The notes beneath the pieces are model-generated. The model saw only the letters and a list, made by a program, of their open reading frames with translations, made no database searches and had not been told where the DNA came from. 41,346 bases of DNA, from positions 1 to 41,346 of the forward strand of contig WRMI01000023.1 in NCBI GenBank assembly GCA_009777175.1. Direction: 5' to 3'. Both the position numbers and the translations under genes were made by a program. Of the stretch, positions 8,760 through 17,415 are shown piece after piece (the stretch's first letter is position 1; each line of letters starts with the position of its first letter). The DNA comes from Marinilabiliaceae bacterium (GTDB taxonomy: Bacteria; Bacteroidota; Bacteroidia; Bacteroidales; Marinilabiliaceae).

Positions 8760-9578
8760 TCAATTCCTAATTTGAGCGATGAGTTCAGAAATAATTTTTG
8801 TCATTTTAGGTTCTTGTTCGGCGGCAACTTGTTGGACTTCTTCGTGAGTAATTTCCACAATTTGACCCGGTACGCCAGAATCTGTTACTATTGAAACTCC
8901 AAAACAAGTCATATTCATGTGTCGTGCGACAATCACTTCGGGTACGGTGGACATTCCAACCACATCTGCGCCCATTATTCTAAAAAGTTTGTACTCGGAA
9001 GGTGTTTCAAAAGTGGGTCCAGATGTTCCTAAATAAACGCCTTGCTTTACTTCAATATTGTTTCTATCAGCAATTTCTAAAGCTTTGGTTATTAATTTTT
9101 TATCATAAGCTTGGCTCATATCAGGAAAACGGGGTCCAAGTGCGGCGATATTTTTTCCTAGTAATGGATTAGTGCCGAACATATTAATATGGTCTGTAAT
9201 AATCATAATATCACCTACCTTGAAATCAGGATTTAGGCCACCGGTGGCATTTGAAACAATTAGTGTTTCAATTCCCATCATTTTCATCACTCTCACAGGA
9301 AATGTAACCTGCTGCATTGTGTACCCTTCATAATAATGAAACCTGCCTTGCATTGCCATTATTGGAATGTCATTTATGGTTCCAAAAATCAGTTTTCCAT
9401 GATGCCCTTCTACTGTTGAAACAGGGAAATCAGGAATTTGGTCGTAGTCGATAACTTTTATCGGTTTAATTTCTTTTATCAATCCTCCAAGCCCTGTGCC
9501 GAGGATTATACCTATTTTGGGCTCAATCGACTGAATTGATGTCAAAAAATGAGCCGTCTGTCTAATTCTTTCTAACAT
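8760..9578 (-). CDS. Purine nucleoside phosphorylase (trimeric, PNP/MTAP family)
   Basis: A 272-residue cytosolic enzyme that splits purine nucleosides with phosphate to the base and (deoxy)ribose-1-phosphate. Family motifs: ILGTGLGGL (phosphate loop), VEGHHGKLIFG, MQGRFHYYEGY, SNATGGLNP, GPTFETPSEYK and GMSTVPEVIVARH. The length is typical. The segment VSIVTDSGVPG carries Asp where the mammalian enzyme has the Asn that recognises 6-oxopurines; Bacteroidota homologues often show this, so adenosine or methylthioadenosine use is possible. The ATG lies inside the 3' end of lpxK (17-base overlap), so the two are co-translated. Confidence 0.92.
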   Translation of the reverse strand: MLERIRQTAHFLTSIQSIEPKIGIILGTGLGGLIKEIKPIKVIDYDQIPDFPVSTVEGHHGKLIFGTINDIPIMAMQGRFHYYEGYTMQQVTFPVRVMKMMGIETLIVSNATGGLNPDFKVGDIMIITDHINMFGTNPLLGKNIAALGPRFPDMSQAYDKKLITKALEIADRNNIEVKQGVYLGTSGPTFETPSEYKLFRIMGADVVGMSTVPEVIVARHMNMTCFGVSIVTDSGVPGQIVEITHEEVQQVAAEQEPKMTKIISELIAQIRN

Positions 9579-10650
9579 AATTATTCAAAATTTTATCAAA
9601 AATTAATTTATTATTATACAAAAATATAAGTTCTATTGGAATATACCAAATTTTTGACGCTAAATTTGCATCTAATTCTCGAATCGCTATCATTCGGAAA
9701 GCATCTTTTTCGGTTGTTATTATCAAAGGAGTTTCATTGCAGTTGTCGCATTTGGTATTAAAAATTATTTTATTGATGTCAAAAATTGTGTAACGGTGAT
9801 GATCTTTAAAACGAAAGGTTTTTACTTTTTTTTCGTAATCTTTTACCATTTCAAAAAACGGAGTAGGATTTCCAATTCCTGCAACCGCTATTATTGGACT
9901 CTTTTTTTCTTTGATTATTTTTTGAAAATCTTTTTGGGAAGGTTCGCTTGTTAAAGAATTATTTTGCATTAAATGTAAAAAACTAATCGGCTCTTTATAA
10001 CTTATCGAGGTGAAAAAAAGTTGCTGATTTTTAGATAAATTCAACTTATTTTTAATAAAATCTGCCTCTTTTTCTGATAAATCGACAGGACATTTGTTGA
10101 CAACAATAATATCTGCACGTTTTATATTTTTTTGAGGTTCGCGCAAATTACCTGCAGGCAATAAAAAATCTTTCCAAATGGGTCGAAAATAATCCATAAC
10201 TAAAATAGAAATTCCGGGCTTAACATATCTATGCTGATAGGCATCGTCTAAAACAACTAAATCAGGCGGATGAGGCAAATTCAAAAGTTTTTGCATTCCT
10301 ATCCTTCGCTTTTCAGAGACAACAACCAACAAATTTTCAAATTTTGACTTAAGTTGTTTCGGTTCATCTCCAATTTCAACAAAAGTTGAATTAGAATCGG
10401 CTAATAATGCACCTTTTGTGAGACGCCCGTAGCCTCTACTGAGAAATCCACAACGTAAACTTCCCGAAAATGTCCTTATTATATATTCTGACAAAGGAGT
10501 TTTTCCCGTACCGCCCAGAGTAATATTTCCCACAGAAATAATCGGCAGGGAAAAAACCTCCGATTTAAGAATACCTCTATCGAAAAAAAAATTCCTCAAA
10601 CCAATTATTACTGCAAATATCCACGAAAATGGCAGTAACAAGACGCGCAT
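9562..10650 (-). CDS. lpxK: Tetraacyldisaccharide 4'-kinase LpxK
   Basis: A 362-residue inner-membrane-associated kinase that phosphorylates the 4' position of the lipid A disaccharide precursor, a late step of lipid A synthesis. The N-terminal hydrophobic segment (residues 1-20) is followed by the P-loop SVGNITLGGTGKTP (about 39-52), LSRGYGR, GDEPKQL, VLDDAYQHR (the family DDxxQH motif) and LPAGNLREP. The length is typical for Bacteroidota. It follows a small membrane protein gene by 22 bases and overlaps the downstream phosphorylase gene. It shows that the organism makes lipid A. Confidence 0.95.
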   Translation of the reverse strand: MRVLLLPFSWIFAVIIGLRNFFFDRGILKSEVFSLPIISVGNITLGGTGKTPLSEYIIRTFSGSLRCGFLSRGYGRLTKGALLADSNSTFVEIGDEPKQLKSKFENLLVVVSEKRRIGMQKLLNLPHPPDLVVLDDAYQHRYVKPGISILVMDYFRPIWKDFLLPAGNLREPQKNIKRADIIVVNKCPVDLSEKEADFIKNKLNLSKNQQLFFTSISYKEPISFLHLMQNNSLTSEPSQKDFQKIIKEKKSPIIAVAGIGNPTPFFEMVKDYEKKVKTFRFKDHHRYTIFDINKIIFNTKCDNCNETPLIITTEKDAFRMIAIRELDANLASKIWYIPIELIFLYNNKLIFDKILNNYVRKN

Positions 10651-10672
10651 AATTTATCTTTTATAACTGATA

Positions 10673-10846
10673 TTAATCTAAAACCAGTTTATTTGTAATT
10701 ATGTAGCCGAACAATCCTACGAGCAGCAATAAACCTGAAATCACAAGTAGAATATTACTTGCAGGATTTGCATAAAAATATATCCCCAAAAGGAGAACAG
10801 CGATAATGATTACAATTACCCCTGAATATTTTATCAACTGTTTCAT
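10673..10846 (-). CDS. Small two-helix membrane protein
   Basis: A 57-residue protein starting MKQLIKYSGVIVIII and ending NKLVLD. It consists almost only of two hydrophobic helices (about residues 8-25 and 30-51) with a short YANPAS turn between them. It resembles small two-helix membrane proteins of unknown function that I recall from Bacteroidota genomes. It lies 22 bases upstream of lpxK on the same strand and behind the -7 box at 10917-10924, so it is probably the first gene of the lpxK operon. No function can be assigned. Confidence 0.72.
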   Translation of the reverse strand: MKQLIKYSGVIVIIIAVLLLGIYFYANPASNILLVISGLLLLVGLFGYIITNKLVLD

Positions 10847-10916
10847 ACTGTTATAACTTTATGATATTCAAATATTTTGTCTTTAAATATTCCTTTTTTC
10901 GTATTAAAAACGGGTG

Positions 10917-10924
10917 CAAATATA
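10917..10924 (-). promoter_or_regulatory. -7 box of the lpxK operon
   Basis: TATATTTG followed by CA on the minus strand matches TAnnTTTG. The leader would be about 65 bases before the small membrane protein gene. It is back to back with the asnS promoter at 11013-11020. Confidence 0.5.
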
Positions 10925-11012
10925 TAAATTATTTTTTAATATTGGTTTGATAGGAAAAAAAATAAAAAATAAAAATTATTTAACATTTTAACATTAATTA
11001 AAACAATTTTAT

Positions 11013-11020
11013 TAATTTTG
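11013..11020 (+). promoter_or_regulatory. -7 box of asnS
   Basis: TAATTTTG followed by C lies 53 bases before the ATG at 11074 and matches TAnnTTTG. The upstream region is very AT-rich, with no distinct -33 box. Confidence 0.55.
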
Positions 11021-11073
11021 CATTTTTAAATTAGCAAATAATATATGCAAAATTATTTTATTAAACCGAAAAA

Positions 11074-12513
11074 ATGATCCGTACAAAAATCATAGATGTC
11101 TTAAAATCAGAAGTATCCGACAAAGAATTTCTAATAAAAGGTTGGGTAAGAACTCGTAGAGGAAACAAACAAGTTAATTTTATTGCCTTAAATGATGGCT
11201 CCACAATCCATAATTTACAGATAGTTGCCGATATGGAAATTTTCGAAGAGGAATTAATAAACCGAGTAACAACCGGAGCATCAATTTCCGTATCGGGAAT
11301 TTTAATGCAGTCACAAGGCAGTGGACAAAGTGTTGAATTACAGGCAAAAACAATTGAAATTTTAGGCGATTGTTGTCCTAATGATTATCCTCTACAACCC
11401 AAAAAACATTCACTCGAATTTTTGAGAGAAATTGCTCATTTGCGTTTCCGTACTAATACTTTTGGTGCGGTTACAAGAGTTAGGCACGCAATGATTTTTG
11501 CCGTTCATAACTTTTTTACTTCCAAAGGGTTTGTTAATATTCATACCCCGATTATAACATCTTCCGATGCCGAAGGTGCGGGTGAAATGTTTAAAGTTAC
11601 AACATTGGACTTAAACAATATTCCACGTTGCGAAGATGGAAAAATCAATTATGAGGAAGATTTTTTTGGAAAAGCAACAAACTTAACCGTTTCAGGGCAG
11701 TTAGAAGGCGAACTTGCAGCATTGGCGCTTTCTGATATATATACGTTCGGACCTACATTCAGAGCCGAAAACTCTAATACATCAAGACATTTAGCAGAAT
11801 TTTGGATGATAGAACCCGAAATGGCTTTTTATGATAATAACGACAATATGAACTTAGCAGAAGAGTTCCTTAAATATTTGATTAACTACGCGATGAACAA
11901 TTGTATGGACGATTTAAAATTCCTCAGCCAACGTTTAATTGAGGAAGAAAAAAACAAAAAAGCAGAAGAACGTAGCATGGAACTACTCGCAAAACTTAAG
12001 TTTGTTGTTGATAATGAATTTGTTAGACTAACATATACCGAAGCCATCGAAATATTAAAAAATTCAAAACCAAATAAAAACGGACAATTTAAATATCCGA
12101 TAAAAGAATATGGTTGCGATTTACAAAGTGAACACGAACGTTTTTTAGTTGAAAAACATTTTAAAAGACCCGTTATTTTGAGCGATTATCCAAAAGAAAT
12201 CAAAGCATTTTATATGAAACTCAACGATGACGGCAAAACAGTACGAGCGATGGATGTTCTTTTTCCTCAAATTGGAGAAATAATCGGAGGCTCAGAGCGA
12301 GAAGACAACTATGAAAAACTTACCGCCCGAATGGACCAAATGAATATTCCAAAAGAAGAGATGTGGTGGTATTTAGATACCCGCCGATTTGGTTCTGTTC
12401 CGCATAGCGGCTTTGGACTCGGTTTTGAAAGATTAATGCTTTTTGTTACAGGAATGGGAAATATTAGAGACGTTATTCCGTTCCCAAGAACACCTAAAAA
12501 TGCTGAATTTTAA
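11074..12513 (+). CDS. asnS: Asparaginyl-tRNA synthetase
   Basis: A 479-residue class II aminoacyl-tRNA synthetase charging tRNA-Asn. The N-terminal OB fold (about 1-110: [24 protein letters not shown]) binds the anticodon. The catalytic domain carries motif 2, [27 protein letters not shown] (written here only as landmarks [12 protein letters not shown] and EPEM), and motif 3 [14 protein letters not shown]. It ends in the family tail [12 protein letters not shown]. The length is normal. Its presence suggests direct charging rather than amidotransferase-only Asn-tRNA formation. A secreted metalloprotease gene starts 23 bases after the stop. Confidence 0.97.
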   Translation: MIRTKIIDVLKSEVSDKEFLIKGWVRTRRGNKQVNFIALNDGSTIHNLQIVADMEIFEEELINRVTTGASISVSGILMQSQGSGQSVELQAKTIEILGDCCPNDYPLQPKKHSLEFLREIAHLRFRTNTFGAVTRVRHAMIFAVHNFFTSKGFVNIHTPIITSSDAEGAGEMFKVTTLDLNNIPRCEDGKINYEEDFFGKATNLTVSGQLEGELAALALSDIYTFGPTFRAENSNTSRHLAEFWMIEPEMAFYDNNDNMNLAEEFLKYLINYAMNNCMDDLKFLSQRLIEEEKNKKAEERSMELLAKLKFVVDNEFVRLTYTEAIEILKNSKPNKNGQFKYPIKEYGCDLQSEHERFLVEKHFKRPVILSDYPKEIKAFYMKLNDDGKTVRAMDVLFPQIGEIIGGSEREDNYEKLTARMDQMNIPKEEMWWYLDTRRFGSVPHSGFGLGFERLMLFVTGMGNIRDVIPFPRTPKNAEF

Positions 12514-12536
12514 TTATTTAATAAATATTTGTACTT

Positions 12537-14678
12537 ATGAAAAATTTATTTGTTTTATTATTCATTGCTTTTGCAGTGATTAACCCTTTTTTTGCACACA
12601 ACGTGCAAAACGCACCATTTACTGTAACACAGCCAAATGGTGAAGTATTAGAACTATTAATTACCGGAGATGAATTTTTCCGAAGACTTCACGATAGTGA
12701 AGGTTATACTATTGTCCAACGTGAAGACGGCTGGTATTGCTACGCGTTGTACGATGCCTCGAATGACGAACTAATTCCAAGTGAATTTGTTGTTGGTATA
12801 AATAATACCGACCCCAATTTACTCCCCTTGGAAAAAAGAGTTGGCATTTCTTACGAAAAATATATCGAAATACGCCGCGCTTACTTTGAGCACACGGGAT
12901 GCGATATATCAGGAGCAGCTAAACACTCTATTTTAGAAGATTTAGCAAATTCCAAAACAACTGCCCAAATAAATAATATTATTATTTGTATTGGGTTTTC
13001 TGACACTGAGTCAATGACTGTTGACTATCCCACCGCAAACGGAATTGTTAACACAAATCCTAACAACAACATGAGAGATTATTTTGATGTTATGTCGTAT
13101 GGTAAACTTGATTTGCTTTCACACTTTTATCCACCACCAAATGGAAATACATTAAGATTTTATCAAGCACCAAATCCAAGAGTGTGGTATAAGCAAAATG
13201 AAAACTCCGGTGCCGAACATAACTTGTTGCGAGACGCAATAAATTGGGTTAACGAGTATTGGCCCGTACCCGAAGAAATAGACCTTGATGTTAATAATGA
13301 TGGATATTGTGATTTTATCACTTTTGTTTTGTATGGTCCGGTTGATTACTATTCAACTATTTTTTGGCCCCATAAATGGACTCTTTATACCAATCCTGCT
13401 GTTTATATAAATGGAAAACGTGTTTATGAATATAACGTTGCATTAGATGCGGGAGGTAATACCTATTTTAATTCAGGAACGTTTTGTCACGAAGGATTTC
13501 ATGTACTTGGAGCACCTGACTTATATCACTATAGTGATGCTTATGATAATCTGTCAGCAGTGGGGAGATGGGATATTATGGAAGATACACAAAACAAGCC
13601 GCAATCAATGTCTGCATATATGAAATTAAGATATGGAAAATGGGTTTACGAAGATTTTACTCAAAACACTTTCCCTCAAGCCGAGATGGATAAAACTTAT
13701 GAAGTTTTTCCATTTTATTACAACGATGGTTCAGACCCAGAAAAACCTATTCTACATAGAATTCCTTTGACAAATATTACCAATCAATATTCTGCTATTG
13801 AATATCGAAAAAGAACAGGTACAAATTATGACGCAAATCTACAAGGGGAAGGTTTATTGATTTATAGAATAAATACATCCCGCCAAGGCAATGCCCAATT
13901 TAATGGAACAAGTTGGTTTGATGAAGTATATATATATCGCCCCAATAGTTCACAAACAGGGGGGGTTTATACTCAAGGTCAGCTTCCCCAAGCGCCTTTC
14001 AACACTACAAACAATAGGACAGAATTTAATAGTGAAACCAATCCAAAACCCTGCCAATCAAACGGAACAGAAGAAAATATTCAGAATATAAACAATATTC
14101 TTTATGATGGTGCTACTGATTCATATACTTTCTTTTATGGAGATCCTGATAATAGAACAATGTTCGTTGATGAAACCGATTTAATTCTTGAAAAATCTGC
14201 GGAATCCACTAATAATCTGGATGTTGTTTCTAATGTATTGTGGCGCGTTTCAATACCCGAAAACGATGAAGAATGGTTATCCGTTTCTACTAAAAAAGGA
14301 TTAAATTACGCAACGGTTACATTCACAACTTTAAGTGAAAATAGCGGAGAAACACCTCGTATGTCTAATGTTACTTTTATAGGAAACGACCAATCTTTTA
14401 TTGTAAATGTTATTCAGAGTAATGAAGTGGGAATTAAAGAAAATATGTCCCCCGATTTTCTTGTTTATGGAAACTCTAATAAAGTCTACATTGTTAATGA
14501 AAGCAACATAGTTTTTAATTCAATTCAAATTTTGGATTTATTGGGACGCGTAATATATCAAGGAAAAACTGACACATCCCTAACAATTTCCACTGAGGCA
14601 GCAACAGGATATTATTTAGTGAAACTTGTTTCTGAAAACGGCATAATTTACAATTATAAAGTGCATTTAGTTAAATAA
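12537..14678 (+). CDS. T9SS-secreted M6-family metalloprotease
   Basis: A 713-residue protein with signal peptide MKNLFVLLFIAFAVINPFFA and the N-terminal region typical of M6 (immune inhibitor A-like) proteases (FTVTQPNGEVLELL, DSEGYTIVQ). The zinc site is intact: HEGFHVLGAPD with His318, Glu319 and His322, followed by the conserved WDIMED. After the catalytic domain (to about residue 530) there is a BACON-like domain (about 545-630, EEWLSVSTKKG) and a T9SS-type sorting domain (SIQILDLLGRVIY to YKVHLVK). It is exported to the cell surface and degrades protein. It lies between asnS and kamA with gaps of 23 and 3 bases, an apparent operon. Confidence 0.93.
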   Translation: MKNLFVLLFIAFAVINPFFAHNVQNAPFTVTQPNGEVLELLITGDEFFRRLHDSEGYTIVQREDGWYCYALYDASNDELIPSEFVVGINNTDPNLLPLEKRVGISYEKYIEIRRAYFEHTGCDISGAAKHSILEDLANSKTTAQINNIIICIGFSDTESMTVDYPTANGIVNTNPNNNMRDYFDVMSYGKLDLLSHFYPPPNGNTLRFYQAPNPRVWYKQNENSGAEHNLLRDAINWVNEYWPVPEEIDLDVNNDGYCDFITFVLYGPVDYYSTIFWPHKWTLYTNPAVYINGKRVYEYNVALDAGGNTYFNSGTFCHEGFHVLGAPDLYHYSDAYDNLSAVGRWDIMEDTQNKPQSMSAYMKLRYGKWVYEDFTQNTFPQAEMDKTYEVFPFYYNDGSDPEKPILHRIPLTNITNQYSAIEYRKRTGTNYDANLQGEGLLIYRINTSRQGNAQFNGTSWFDEVYIYRPNSSQTGGVYTQGQLPQAPFNTTNNRTEFNSETNPKPCQSNGTEENIQNINNILYDGATDSYTFFYGDPDNRTMFVDETDLILEKSAESTNNLDVVSNVLWRVSIPENDEEWLSVSTKKGLNYATVTFTTLSENSGETPRMSNVTFIGNDQSFIVNVIQSNEVGIKENMSPDFLVYGNSNKVYIVNESNIVFNSIQILDLLGRVIYQGKTDTSLTISTEAATGYYLVKLVSENGIIYNYKVHLVK

Positions 14679-14681
14679 AAA

Positions 14682-15926
14682 ATGGCAACGAACAATCGAA
14701 AAAAAATGTTTCCAAACGCTACCGACGAGCAGTGGAACGATTGGAAATGGCAGGTTAAAAATCGCATCGAAACTTTTGATGAGCTTATAAAATATGTTCA
14801 ACTTACTTCGGAGGAGGAAGAGGGCGTAAAAAAATCTCTGAAAACTATGCGAATGGCTATCACTCCTTATTATTTAAGTTTAATAGATACTGATAATCCT
14901 TTTTGTCCTATTCGTAGGCAGTCCATTCCAACGGGTGCAGAACTACTTCAATCATCAGTTGACTTATTAGACCCGCTGCACGAAGACGAAGATTCGCCCG
15001 TTCCGGGTTTAACTCACCGCTACCCTGACCGTGTTCTCTTTTTAATTACGGATATGTGTGCAATGTATTGCCGACATTGCACACGTCGCCGTTTTGCAGG
15101 ACAAACTGACGGAGAATCAACATCAGAAAAAATAGAAAAATCGATAGAATATATTGCTAAAACGCCTCGAATTAGGGATGTTTTGCTGTCGGGTGGTGAT
15201 GCACTTTTGGTTAGCGATACCCGTTTGGAATATATTATAAAACGATTGCGTGAAATTCCTCACGTTGAGATAATTAGGCTCGGTACACGTACACCTGTGG
15301 TTTGTCCACAGCGAATTACAACCGATTTGGTGAATATGTTGAAAAAATATCATCCAATTTGGGTTAATACTCATTTTAATCATTCAAAAGAAATAACTCC
15401 CGAAGCGATTGAAGCGTGCGCAAAAATGGCTAACGTTGGTATTCCACTTGGAAATCAATCTGTACTAATTAGAGGCGTAAATGATTGTGTTTCAGTAATG
15501 AAGAAATTAGTCCACAATTTGGTTAAAATCAGAGTTCGTCCTTATTATATATATCAATGTGATTTGTCAATGGGGCTCGAACATTTTCGAACTCCCGTAT
15601 CAAAAGGTATCGAAATAATTGAAAATTTAAGAGGTCATACTTCGGGGTATGCTGTGCCTACTTTTGTAGTAGATGCACCCGGCGGAGGTGGAAAGACTCC
15701 CGTTATGCCTACATATATTATTTCACAGTCGCCCAATAAAGTTGTTTTGCGGAATTTTGAAGGAGTTATTACAACATATTCTGAACCAGAAAATTATACT
15801 AATGATTGTCATTGCGATGATTGTCAAGATGTTCCAAAATCGGATGGAGTTGCATCACTATTAAGAGGAGACGCTCTTTCACTTGAGCCAAAAGATTTAG
15901 AGAGGAAACAAAGGCTGACGAAGTAA
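14682..15926 (+). CDS. kamA: Lysine 2,3-aminomutase (radical SAM)
   Basis: A 414-residue radical-SAM, PLP-dependent enzyme that interconverts L-lysine and L-beta-lysine, the first step of anaerobic lysine fermentation. The [4Fe-4S] motif is CAMYCRHC with Cys126, Cys130 and Cys133; SGGDALL is the SAM-binding segment and [13 protein letters not shown] holds the PLP lysine. Length and C-terminal cysteines (CHCDDC) fit clostridial-type KamA rather than the shorter EpmB. A glutamate 2,3-aminomutase is less likely but not excluded. The ATG is three bases after the protease stop, so translation is likely coupled. Other lysine-fermentation genes are not in the window. Confidence 0.92.
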   Translation: MATNNRKKMFPNATDEQWNDWKWQVKNRIETFDELIKYVQLTSEEEEGVKKSLKTMRMAITPYYLSLIDTDNPFCPIRRQSIPTGAELLQSSVDLLDPLHEDEDSPVPGLTHRYPDRVLFLITDMCAMYCRHCTRRRFAGQTDGESTSEKIEKSIEYIAKTPRIRDVLLSGGDALLVSDTRLEYIIKRLREIPHVEIIRLGTRTPVVCPQRITTDLVNMLKKYHPIWVNTHFNHSKEITPEAIEACAKMANVGIPLGNQSVLIRGVNDCVSVMKKLVHNLVKIRVRPYYIYQCDLSMGLEHFRTPVSKGIEIIENLRGHTSGYAVPTFVVDAPGGGGKTPVMPTYIISQSPNKVVLRNFEGVITTYSEPENYTNDCHCDDCQDVPKSDGVASLLRGDALSLEPKDLERKQRLTK

Positions 15927-16241
15927 AGAAAGGGAAAAAGGGTGGGTTTTATGTTTTTAATTGATACTAAGGGAGCTTTGAAAAATAAGGGGTTGTGTAA
16001 TTATTGTACTCCCAACGTTCGTTACATATAACAAATAAAGGCATATAATTTTTTTGGGGTAGCGTATTGTTGTCGCCAATGCGACATCTTTAGTTAGCGA
16101 TATCATTTTTGTAATGCTTTGTATTTTCAGAGTTATCGCGAATATAAAGTCAGGAGTTCTGAAATTGGGAATTGTGTCAAAGCGGAAAGTAACTAGTTAT
16201 TAAGATAGACCTCTAAAATAGTATACAAAAATCTAGCCAAT
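15927..16241. other. Intergenic region, 315 bases, mostly featureless
   Basis: It lies between the convergent kamA and cvpA genes. No reading frame, tRNA or convincing terminator was seen. Near 16152 it contains a TCAGGAGTTCTGA word followed by GGGAATTG, similar to the paired TCAGGAATTCTGA / AGGAGTTCTGA words at about 28957-28980 and the inverted word at 35270. Confidence 0.5.
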
Positions 16242-16757
16242 TCATTCTAAATCTGTCCGATTTTTCGGCGCAAGATGTTCATAGCCGAGACTAAAAATAT
16301 TAAAAGTAGCAGGTGCAAATTTCTGAACGGGCGAAAAAATAAGGGAACTTTCGCGAAGGTGCGGTGAAATTATTTTTGTGCCAAAACCTAAAACATCTAT
16401 AACCAAAATAAAAATACTGATTAGAAGAGTCACTTTTAGGGATGCAAAAACTCCTCCCATAAGTTTGTTTAACCAGCCTAATGATATGGCTTTTAGTAGT
16501 TTGTCAATTATTTTTGAAAGTAGATGTACACAAATTACTATTCCAATGAATAAAATTATAAAAGCAACTACAGGAATATATTGTGTTGAAATATAACTAG
16601 ATAGCCATTTTGATACTAATCCCGAAAAAAAGACAGCACCCATAATACCCAAAATTAATGCTACCAAAGTAGCCAATTCAGAAACAAATCCTTTAAAAAT
16701 ACCTCTAACACAAGATATACCAACGATTATAAGTATTATAAAGTCTAGTAATGTCAT
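16242..16757 (-). CDS. cvpA: CvpA-family membrane protein
   Basis: A 171-residue inner-membrane protein with four hydrophobic segments (about 4-22, 28-48, 62-84 and 103-125). It shows family landmarks DFIILIIVGISCVRGIFKGF at the N-terminus (colicin V production protein family), GWLNKLMGGVF before the last helix, and a short C-terminal tail. CvpA proteins have poorly defined roles in envelope homeostasis. The start codon touches the repeat field at 16758: its whole leader is CTGAAAA/CTGATAA heptamers and no Shine-Dalgarno sequence is visible. The upstream gene on the same strand is the SpoIIE-type phosphatase beyond the array. Confidence 0.88.
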   Translation of the reverse strand: MTLLDFIILIIVGISCVRGIFKGFVSELATLVALILGIMGAVFFSGLVSKWLSSYISTQYIPVVAFIILFIGIVICVHLLSKIIDKLLKAISLGWLNKLMGGVFASLKVTLLISIFILVIDVLGFGTKIISPHLRESSLIFSPVQKFAPATFNIFSLGYEHLAPKNRTDLE

Positions 16758-16858
16758 AGTTTTCAGTTATCAGTTTTCAGTTATCAGTTTTCAGTTTTCA
16801 GTTTTCAGTAAATGGGTAAATGAGTGAATGAGTGAATGAGTGAATGAGTGAATGAGAA
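16758..16858. repeat. CAGTTWT heptamers followed by TGAGTGAA octamers
   Basis: About seven units of CAGTTTT/CAGTTAT run to about 16808, then about five TGAGTGAA octamers run to about 16858. The block forms the leader of cvpA. Read on the cvpA strand, the heptamers contain TGA and TAA in every phase. Confidence 0.9.
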
Positions 16859-16872
16859 TAAACCGTATTGTT

Positions 16873-17160
16873 AGTATTTAGTATTCAGTATTCAGTATTT
16901 AGTATTCAGTATTTAGTATTCAGTATTTAGTATTTCAGTATTCCGTATTTAGTATTTAGTATTTAGTATTCAGTATTCAGTATTTAGTATTTAGTATTCA
17001 GTATTCAGTATTTAGTATTCAGTATTCAGTACTTAGTATTCAGTATTTAGTATTCAGTATTTAGTATTCAGTATTTAGTATTTAGTATTCAGTATTCAGT
17101 ATTCAGTACTTAGTATTCAGTATTTAGTATTCAGTATTTAGTATTCAGTTTTCAGTATTT
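16873..17160. repeat. AGTATTY heptamer array, about 41 units
   Basis: Units alternate irregularly between AGTATTT and AGTATTC, with rare variants (AGTACTT, AGTATTTC, AGTTTTC). The period stays at seven bases apart from a few one-base slips. No protein-coding potential and no extended dyad symmetry. Confidence 0.92.
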
Positions 17161-17182
17161 ATTTAGTACTCAGTTACCAGCT

Positions 17183-17415
17183 ACTAACCACTAATCACTA
17201 ACCACTAACCACTACTTACTAATCACTACTCACTACTTACTACTCACTACTTACTACTCACTACTCACTACTTACTACTCACTACTTACTACTCACTACT
17301 CACTACTCACTACTCACTACTCACTACTCACTAACCACTAACCACTAACCACTACTCACTAACCACTACTCACTAACCACTACTCACTAACCACTAACCA
17401 CTAATCACTACTCAC
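17183..17415. repeat. ACTAMYM heptamer array, about 33 units
   Basis: Units are ACTAACC, ACTAATC, ACTACTC and ACTACTT in irregular order with a strict seven-base period. The array ends inside the stop codon of the SpoIIE-type phosphatase: the TGA at 17414-17412 is part of the last unit. On the phosphatase strand the units read GGTTAGT/GAGTAGT, placing a TAG in all three frames within 21 bases. Confidence 0.92.

Noticed and set aside
16873..17415. Heptamer arrays as an origin of replication or iteron plasmid region
   Set aside because: Units are seven bases, low complexity and in several families; no replication-initiator gene or DnaA-box cluster is nearby.
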